Assembly: GCA_035476855.1 (NCBI GenBank)
Contig: DATILC010000357.1
Coordinates: 1 to 14,250, forward strand
Reading direction: 5' to 3'
Source of the DNA: Solimonas_A sp035476855
GTDB lineage: Bacteria > Pseudomonadota > Gammaproteobacteria > Nevskiales > Nevskiaceae
Length of the DNA stretch: 14,250 nt
Part shown: piece by piece, positions 1 through 5,444 of the stretch
Layout of the letters: each line of letters starts with the position of its first letter
Position numbering within the stretch: position 1 is the first letter of the stretch
Made by a program: the position numbers and the translations under genes
Notes under the pieces: generated by a model
Seen by the model: the letters and a program-made list of their open reading frames with translations, nothing else
Told to the model about the DNA's origin: nothing
The model's database searches: none

Positions 1-868
1 CTATGGCTACGAGCGCCTGCGCTCGCTCAAGCCCAACATCATCCTGCTGGCGATGTCGGCCTTCGGCGCCACCGGCCCCTATGCCGGCTACTGCGGCTAT
101 GGCGGCACCCTGGAGGCGATCAGCGGCCTGCAGTCGCTGACCGCCTACGACGCGCAAAGCCCCTCGTATCGCGTGCGCGAGATGGACGTGATGAACGGCA
201 TCATGGGCATCTGCGCCGCGATGACCGCGCTGTGGCAGCGCCAGCGCAATGGCCTGGGCCAGTGCATCGACCTGTCCGAATGCGAGACCACCGCCTGGTT
301 CGCCGGCGAGTTCTTCGCCCAGGTCGCGCGCAACGGCGCGCAGCCGGCGCCGCTGGGCAACCGCCATGCCCGTCATGCACCGCAGGGCTGCTACGCCGCG
401 CAGGGCCAGGACCGCTGGCTGCTGCTGACCGTGCGCAGCGACGCCGAGTGGCAGGCCCTCGCGTCCCTGCTGGGCGGTGCCGCGCTGGATGCGCGCTATG
501 CCGGCGTCGAAGCGCGTCGCCAGCACCATGACGAACTCGATCGCCTGATCGCCGACTGGGCCGGCGCGAGGGAACTCGCCGCCGCCGTCGCCGGGCTGCG
601 TGCCGCAGGGCTGGCCGCCGGCTTCGTCGCCAGCGCCGCCGATCTCGCCGCCGATGCACAGCTGGCCGCACGCGGCTGGTTCGTCGATGCCGGCGGCACG
701 CGCCTGCCCGGCCTGCCGTTCCGGCTCGACGGTTTCACGCCACATATCGCGCGCCGCGGCCCGGAGCTGGGCGCCGACAATATGGAATTCTTCGCCGCTG
801 CCGGTGTCACTGGCAGCGAGCCCAGCCTGCTGCCGGAACATATCGGCACGGCGTACGCTCTGTACTGA
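1..868 (+). CDS. CaiB/BaiF family CoA-transferase, C-terminal part (5' end outside window)
   Basis: The frame is open from base 2, so the gene begins upstream; the ATG at 53 is internal. Family III CoA-transferases move CoA between carboxylic acids in the cytoplasm. Family signs: the segment LKPNIILLAMSAFG followed by GPYAGY, and the signature GLGQCIDLSECE (bases about 254-291), which matches the G-x-GQ-x-[IV]D-[LV]S-x-x-E element. The last ~150 residues fit the small C-terminal domain (RGWFVD, LPGLPFRLDG). Where many members have Y-D-x-x-x-Q-A, with the catalytic Asp, this protein reads YGGTLEA, so a Gly is at that place. Subfamilies with a similar glycine version exist to my knowledge, so the substrate and even transferase activity stay open. 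The TGA at 866-868 overlaps by one base an upstream ATG of the next gene, suggesting co-transcription. The family call is firm; the substrate is unknown. Confidence 0.88.
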   Translation, partial: YGYERLRSLKPNIILLAMSAFGATGPYAGYCGYGGTLEAISGLQSLTAYDAQSPSYRVREMDVMNGIMGICAAMTALWQRQRNGLGQCIDLSECETTAWFAGEFFAQVARNGAQPAPLGNRHARHAPQGCYAAQGQDRWLLLTVRSDAEWQALASLLGGAALDARYAGVEARRQHHDELDRLIADWAGARELAAAVAGLRAAGLAAGFVASAADLAADAQLAARGWFVDAGGTRLPGLPFRLDGFTPHIARRGPELGADNMEFFAAAGVTGSEPSLLPEHIGTAYALY

Positions 869-894
869 TGTCCCCCTCGACCGGAGTGCCCCCG

Positions 895-1797
895 ATGCCC
901 GCGATCTCCCGCCCCCTGCGCCTGCTCGGCTTCGCCGTGCTGGGCCTGCTCGCCGCCTGCATGGATACCAGCGGCCGCCTGTCTGCCGCCGAGGCCGGTG
1001 ACGGCACCCAGACCTACGACATCGACCACCAGGGTGTCGAACGCAGCTATCGCCTCTACGTGCCGGCCGGCGCCGGCGCGCAACCGCGGCCGCTGATCGT
1101 GGCCCTGCATGGCGGCTTCGGCACCGGCAAGAACATGGAGGAGCTGACCGGCCTCGACATGGTCGGTGGCGGCGCCGGCTACGTCATCGCCTACCCGGAT
1201 GGCATCGGCCGCTCCTGGAACGCCGGCAGCTGCTGCGGCCCCTCGCTGAAGAAGGGCATCGACGACGTCGGCTTCCTGCGCGCGATGGTCGCCGACATCG
1301 GCCGCCGCACGCCGATCGACAGCAAGCGCGTCTACGGCGCCGGCTTCTCCAACGGCGCGATGATGGTGCACCGCGTCGCCTGCGAGGCGCCGGAGCTGTT
1401 CGCTGCCATCGCCACCTCGGCCGGCGGCATCATGGTGCAGAACTGCAATGCCAAGCGTCCGGTCGCCGCCCTGCTGATCCAGGGCCGCGCCGACCCGCGC
1501 GTGCCCTTCGACGGCGGCCTGTTCGAAGGCAACTACCGCCCGCCGGTGCGCGAGATCTTCAGCCGCATCGCCAACCGCAACCAGTGCGCCGCCAAGGAAG
1601 ACACCGAGCAGCGCGGCGTCGCCAGCTGCACCACCCGTCGCGGCTGCTCCGGCAACGCCGACGTCACCCTCTGCGGCCTCGAAGGCGTCGGCCACCAGTG
1701 GGCCGGCGGCAAGGAACTGCTGCCGCGCCTGCTCGGCAAGGGCACGCGCGACTACAACGCCTCGCAGGAGCTGGTGAAGTTCTTCTCGAAGCACTGA
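895..1797 (+). CDS. Lipoprotein esterase of the PHB depolymerase / feruloyl esterase (LpqC-like) type
   Basis: A 300-residue alpha/beta hydrolase. I chose the ATG at 895 because GGAG at 883-886 lies 8 nt upstream and the product then begins with a lipoprotein signal: basic start, hydrophobic stretch, lipobox LAAC with Cys22. The ATG at 868 would add nine residues and overlap the previous stop. Residue +2 is Met rather than Asp, so outer-membrane sorting is likely. Hydrolase features in the 300-aa numbering: oxyanion-type HGGFG near 72, nucleophile Ser152 in GFSNGA, Asp200 in GRADPRVPF, and His267 in GVGHQW. This matches secreted esterases that split polyhydroxyalkanoate-type or aromatic esters. 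Several Cys pairs (for example SCC at 112-114) suggest disulphides in the periplasm or outside. The true substrate cannot be read from sequence. The short gap to the CoA-transferase suggests a shared transcript. Confidence 0.87.
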   Translation: MPAISRPLRLLGFAVLGLLAACMDTSGRLSAAEAGDGTQTYDIDHQGVERSYRLYVPAGAGAQPRPLIVALHGGFGTGKNMEELTGLDMVGGGAGYVIAYPDGIGRSWNAGSCCGPSLKKGIDDVGFLRAMVADIGRRTPIDSKRVYGAGFSNGAMMVHRVACEAPELFAAIATSAGGIMVQNCNAKRPVAALLIQGRADPRVPFDGGLFEGNYRPPVREIFSRIANRNQCAAKEDTEQRGVASCTTRRGCSGNADVTLCGLEGVGHQWAGGKELLPRLLGKGTRDYNASQELVKFFSKH

Positions 1798-1809
1798 GGC
1801 CCGAGCAGG

Positions 1810-1846
1810 CCGTCCGCGTCGCTGCCGCTGGCGGCGGTGCGGACGG
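1810..1846 (+). terminator. GC-rich hairpin after the esterase gene
   Basis: CCGTCCGC (1810-1817) pairs with GCGGACGG (1839-1846), with further partial pairing inside (GCTG...). It starts 13 nt after the esterase stop. No T-tract follows, so it is at best an atypical terminator or an mRNA 3'-end stabiliser. Confidence 0.4.
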
Positions 1847-1884
1847 TGGGAAGCACCCGGGGGGACCGCCCGAATTCCCGGAGT

Positions 1885-1912
1885 TTGCCGATCGCAGCCC
1901 AGCCGCTATGAT
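1885..1912 (+). promoter_or_regulatory. Putative sigma70 promoter for the GT41 gene
   Basis: TTGCCG at 1885-1890 and TATGAT at 1907-1912 are separated by 16 nt. Both are close to the -35 and -10 consensus, and they stand out in GC-rich surroundings. Transcription would start near 1919, leaving a leader of about 40 nt before the ATG at 1960. Prediction by eye only. Confidence 0.5.
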
Positions 1913-1959
1913 CGATTGCAGGCCTTGGCGTCGAACCTTCCGGGAGTAACGGGCGCACC

Positions 1960-3777
1960 ATGCTTCCAGCCGAAACCGATTTCGCTTCCAAGATCCAGCT
2001 GGCCTGGCAGCGAAAGCTCGACATGGCTGAACTGTTCGATTACGCCGCCAGGCTCGAGGCAGGCCGGCAGTACCCGCTTGCGGCGATCCTTTACCAGACC
2101 TGGCTGGGCCGCAACCAGACACCGCAGAATCACTGCGCGTACTTCAACCTCGGCGTGACGCTGCTCAATGCCGGCGAAGTGGAAGCGGCGAAGAACGCCT
2201 ATCTCAATGCGATCGGCCTGGCGCCCGGCTTCATCCAGGCGCATTTCAATCTCGGCCTGGTCTACGAGCGGCTCAACAGCCCCGATGCCGCCATCGCCGA
2301 ATGGTCCTGGGTGGTCGGCAACACCTCGGTCACGCAGGCCGACCAGCGCTCGTTCCGCTTGATGGCGCTCAACAACCTCGGCCGGCTGCACGAGAACGCA
2401 AGAAGGTACTCGGAGGCGATCTCCTGCCTGACCACCAGCCTGACGATCGAGCCGAACCAGCCCGATGCCCTGCACCACCTGGTGTTCCTGCGGGCACGAC
2501 AGTGCGAGTGGCCGGTCTATGCGCCGATCCCCGGGGTGGAGCCGCAGCTGATGCACGATTCGACCTCCGCCATGGCCATGATCGCGATCTCCGACGATCC
2601 CGACGCCCAGCTGGCCGCCGCCCGCCGCTTCGTCGCCAAGAAGATCAATCTCGATGTCCCCCGCCTTTCCGCCGGCAAGGGCTACGGGCACAAGAGGATT
2701 CGCGTCGGCTATCTCTCCTCGGACTTCTGCCTGCATCCGGTCGCCATGCTGACGGCCGAGCTGTTCGAGCTGCACGACCGCAAGAAGTTCGAGGTCTTCG
2801 GTTATTGCTGGTCGCGTGACGACGGCTCTGCGCTGCGCAGGAGAGTGATCGCCGCGATGGATCACTTCGAGCGCATCAACGACATCGGCGATGAGGCGGC
2901 AGCCCGGCTGGTACGGGAGCACGAGATCGACATCCTCGTCGACCTGCAGGGCCAGACGCTCGGTGCGCGACCCAACCTGCTGGCCTACCGGCCTGCCCCG
3001 ATCCAGATCACCTATCTCGGCTTGCCGGCGACCACGGGGCTGCCGTTCATCGACTACGTGATCGCAGACCGTTTCCTGATCCCGAAGAAGTACGCCCGGT
3101 ACTACTCGGAAAAACCGCTCTACATGCCGGATGTGTACCAGGTCAGCGACCGCCAGCGAGTCTCCGCGCCGGTGCCGTCGCGGGAAAGCTGCGGACTGCC
3201 GCAGGACGCTTTCGTGTTCTGCTGCTTCAACAACAACTACAAGTTCACCGCCGAAGTGTTCCAGGTCTGGATGAACATCCTGCGCAGGACGCCGGGAAGC
3301 GTCCTCTGGCTGCTGTCGGACAATTCCGGCGCCGAGGCCAACATGCGCAAGGAAGCGCGGCGGCTCGGCATGGACGAGCGCCGCATCGTCTTCGCCCAGA
3401 GGGCCGCGCCGGAGCAGTACCTGGCCCGCTATGGCGTCGCCGACCTGTTCCTGGACTCGTTCCCGTTCAATGCCGGCACCACGGCCAACGACGCGCTGTG
3501 GATGGGACTGCCCCTGCTGACCTGCTCCGGCCGCAGCTTCGCGTCGAGGATGGCCGGCGCACTGCTGACTGCTGCAGGACTGGAAGAGCTGATCAGCGAC
3601 AACTTCCGGGACTACGAGGAGAAGGCCGTCGCGCTGGCCGCCTCACCCGGGAACTACCAGCAGCTCCGCCAGCAAGTCGCGCAGTTGCGGGAAGGCAGTG
3701 CGCTGTTCGACACGCCGCTGTTCGTGCGCAACCTCGAAAAGCATTTCAGGCGCCTGGTCGGCGCGCTGGAGGCCTAG
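1960..3777 (+). CDS. TPR-containing GT41 glycosyltransferase (OGT/SPINDLY-like)
   Basis: A 605-residue cytoplasmic protein. Residues about 60-170 form three TPR-like units (YFNLGVTLLNAGEVEAAKNA; AHFNLGLVYERLNSPDAAIA; LNNLGRLHENARRYSEAISC). From about 245 the fold is the GT41 catalytic region: YLSSDFCLHP with His259, VDLQGQTLGAR (327-337), RPAPIQITYLG (344-354), FIDYVIADRF (363-372), FNNNYKFT with Lys428, GSVLWLL (446-452), FPFNAGTTANDALWMG (501-516), and FASRMAGALL. His259 and Lys428 line up with residues important for UDP-GlcNAc handling in human OGT (His498, Lys842). GT41 enzymes add GlcNAc or another hexose to Ser/Thr or, in HMW1C types, Asn of proteins. The start at 1960 is the only usable one before an in-frame TGA at 1909; its GGGAG is 13 nt away, so translation may be moderate. 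It ends back to back with the GT2 gene. The acceptor is unknown; the Ser/Thr-rich octad protein 1.7 kb away is a candidate by position only. Confidence 0.9.
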   Translation: MLPAETDFASKIQLAWQRKLDMAELFDYAARLEAGRQYPLAAILYQTWLGRNQTPQNHCAYFNLGVTLLNAGEVEAAKNAYLNAIGLAPGFIQAHFNLGLVYERLNSPDAAIAEWSWVVGNTSVTQADQRSFRLMALNNLGRLHENARRYSEAISCLTTSLTIEPNQPDALHHLVFLRARQCEWPVYAPIPGVEPQLMHDSTSAMAMIAISDDPDAQLAAARRFVAKKINLDVPRLSAGKGYGHKRIRVGYLSSDFCLHPVAMLTAELFELHDRKKFEVFGYCWSRDDGSALRRRVIAAMDHFERINDIGDEAAARLVREHEIDILVDLQGQTLGARPNLLAYRPAPIQITYLGLPATTGLPFIDYVIADRFLIPKKYARYYSEKPLYMPDVYQVSDRQRVSAPVPSRESCGLPQDAFVFCCFNNNYKFTAEVFQVWMNILRRTPGSVLWLLSDNSGAEANMRKEARRLGMDERRIVFAQRAAPEQYLARYGVADLFLDSFPFNAGTTANDALWMGLPLLTCSGRSFASRMAGALLTAAGLEELISDNFRDYEEKAVALAASPGNYQQLRQQVAQLREGSALFDTPLFVRNLEKHFRRLVGALEA

Positions 3778-4578
3778 CTAGAACCATTCGACCGGCAGGT
3801 CGATGCCCACGCTCTTCAGCAGCTCCCATCGCTTCACCTTCAGCTCCTGCGTTGGCGCAGGACGGCGACGATAGGCATAGAGGTAGTCCAGGATGACGAC
3901 GTTGTTCATCGCCACTTCCTGCGTGCTGCGCCGATTGCCGTGGTTGACGTTGTCGACGTGCTGGATCACGCCGCCCCCGGCGTAGTACTGCGGCATCGCA
4001 CGCTCACAGACCGAGAGCAGGAACTCCCAGTCCTCCAGCGAGGCCATGTATGGATCCACCCGGCAGCCCTCCAGCAGCGAGCGCCGGTAGGCCAGCGCAT
4101 GCGGCGGAATGAAGTTCTTCACCCACAGCGAGTTCACGTCCATGTGCCCCAGGGCGACCAGCTGTCGCGACAGCTGCGGCACATCGGGCTGCGAGCGATC
4201 CTCGGTCACCACTTCGCAGTCCGTGAACAGGACCGGCGAGCGGCTGGTCTGGATGCACGCGTGCACCGCCGCCAGGTGATGCGGGGCGAAACAATCGTCG
4301 TCGTCGAGGAACACCACCCATTCGCCGCGCGCCATGTCGAGGCCGACATTGCGGCTGGTGGCCGGACCGCTGCGGCCGCCACGCTTGATGAAGGAGTCCT
4401 CCGGGCGCAGGAACCCGGCGGCGGCCAGGGCGCTGTCGAGACTCCCGGCATCGTCGATGACGATGATCTCGAAGCCCTGGAAGCTCTGCGCGCGCAACGA
4501 CTGCAGCGAGCGGCGCAGCAGGGTCGGCCGCAGGTGGGTCGGCACGATGACCGAGAAGAAGGGTGCTGCTATCGTCAT
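3778..4578 (-). CDS. Family 2 glycosyltransferase (GT-A fold)
   Basis: A 266-residue protein, cytoplasmic or loosely membrane-associated, with no transmembrane segment seen. N-terminal nucleotide-sugar domain: FFSVIVPTHLRP (7-18), VIDDAG (40-45), GPATSRNVGLDMARG (71-85), and FLDDDD (90-95), the DXD-like metal and UDP-sugar site. LEDWEF (171-176) matches the ED motif of the catalytic base in inverting GT2 enzymes. The start is supported by GAGGAG four to five bases ahead of the ATG. It runs convergent to the GT41 gene with no spacer: the two TAG stops share the palindrome CTAGCTAG at 3774-3781. It could extend or start a glycan on a protein, lipid or capsule; donor and acceptor cannot be told from sequence. 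Being next to GT41 and a methyltransferase argues for a small glycan-modification block. Confidence 0.88.
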   Translation of the reverse strand: MTIAAPFFSVIVPTHLRPTLLRRSLQSLRAQSFQGFEIIVIDDAGSLDSALAAAGFLRPEDSFIKRGGRSGPATSRNVGLDMARGEWVVFLDDDDCFAPHHLAAVHACIQTSRSPVLFTDCEVVTEDRSQPDVPQLSRQLVALGHMDVNSLWVKNFIPPHALAYRRSLLEGCRVDPYMASLEDWEFLLSVCERAMPQYYAGGGVIQHVDNVNHGNRRSTQEVAMNNVVILDYLYAYRRRPAPTQELKVKRWELLKSVGIDLPVEWF

Positions 4579-4708
4579 GTGACTCCTCGCATCTTCCCGG
4601 AAGCTGTGCTGACAATGCGCCCAGACCGTACCATGTGGCTCATGAACTTGGCATCTTCAGCTGCCGGAGCTGCGATGAGCAGCTGGCCCACTCACTGCTA
4701 GCAGCCTG

Positions 4709-5356
4709 GTGATCCCGATGGCAAACCTTCCGGACTATTCGCATATCTTCAGGAAATTCCACCTGGGCTGCGGCACGGTCTTCATCCCCGGCTACCTGAA
4801 CATCGGCTACTGGTCCCACCTCGCTGCGGGCGGCATGTACGCCAATCCCAACAACAGCAAGGACACCTTCCTGCTCAACCACGATCTGGTGCAGGGCATT
4901 CCCGCTGCCGACGGCAGCCTGGACGCGATCTATCACTCGCACTTGCTGGAGCACCTGTCGCGGGCCGAGGGTGTCGAGTTCATCGCAGCCTGCTTTCGCG
5001 TGCTGCGTCCGGGCGGACTGCTGCGCGTGGTCGTGCCCGACCTCGAGCTGTGGGCGCGCAACTACGTGACCGGCAACCAGTTCTTCTTCGACGAGTACCG
5101 TCGCCTGGGCCTGGGCGATGATCGTGCGCTCTATCCGACCAATGGCGCCGTGTTCATGGGCATGCTGCATAACCATGGCCACAAGATGGGCTATGACTTC
5201 GAAACCCTGAAGGCGCTGCTGGAAGCGGCGGGATTCACCCGGCTGCGCCGCACGCTGATGCGCGACAGCGACCTGCCGGAGATCGCCCAGATCGAGGGCC
5301 AGGCCCTGTTGCACGCCATGGAAAGCCTCTGCCTGGAGTGCTACAAGCCCGGCTGA
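4709..5356 (+). CDS. Small SAM-dependent methyltransferase, class I
   Basis: 215 residues from the GTG at 4709, or 212 from the ATG at 4718; neither has a convincing Shine-Dalgarno, so the start is open. Class I Rossmann signs: motif I FHLGCGTVFIPGYLNI (17-32), an acidic residue after the second strand in NHDLVQGIP (57-65), HSHLLEHL (76-83), and the post-motif strand VLRPGGLLRVVVPDLE (98-113). This arrangement, with a short leading strand and an -LLEH- helix before LRPGG, is usual for methyltransferases found in polysaccharide and glycoprotein clusters. The N-terminus is divergent from the GT2 gene across about 130 nt that holds a 7-bp inverted repeat (CAGCTGC 4658-4664, GCAGCTG 4679-4685). 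The methyl acceptor is unknown; a sugar is the likely guess from context. Its 3' end faces the repeat-protein gene. Confidence 0.83.
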   Translation: MIPMANLPDYSHIFRKFHLGCGTVFIPGYLNIGYWSHLAAGGMYANPNNSKDTFLLNHDLVQGIPAADGSLDAIYHSHLLEHLSRAEGVEFIAACFRVLRPGGLLRVVVPDLELWARNYVTGNQFFFDEYRRLGLGDDRALYPTNGAVFMGMLHNHGHKMGYDFETLKALLEAAGFTRLRRTLMRDSDLPEIAQIEGQALLHAMESLCLECYKPG

Positions 5357-5397
5357 GCGCTGCCACGCCGGCCCGGAGCGCCGATGCGGCTGGCGAT

Positions 5398-5427
5398 CAC
5401 GGCCCGGCGGTCAGTTGCCGGGCCGTG
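5398..5427. terminator. Strong hairpin between convergent genes, likely bidirectional terminator
   Basis: An 11-bp perfect stem, CACGGCCCGGC (5398-5408) with GCCGGGCCGTG (5417-5427), closes an 8-nt loop. It lies 41 nt after the methyltransferase stop and 17 nt beyond the stop of the octad-repeat gene, so it can serve both. No U-tract follows on either strand, so it may act as a barrier or 3'-end protector rather than a classic intrinsic terminator. Confidence 0.55.
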
Positions 5428-5444
5428 TAACCAGCTCTCCCGCC

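Noticed and set aside
496..1794. 432-codon minus-strand frame
   Set aside because: It is antisense to two well-supported genes (CoA-transferase and esterase), with a composition typical of GC-rich shadow frames.
4609..4637. Sigma70 promoter for the methyltransferase gene (CTGACA at 4609)
   Set aside because: No acceptable -10 hexamer is found at 16-18 nt; only CATGTG is there.
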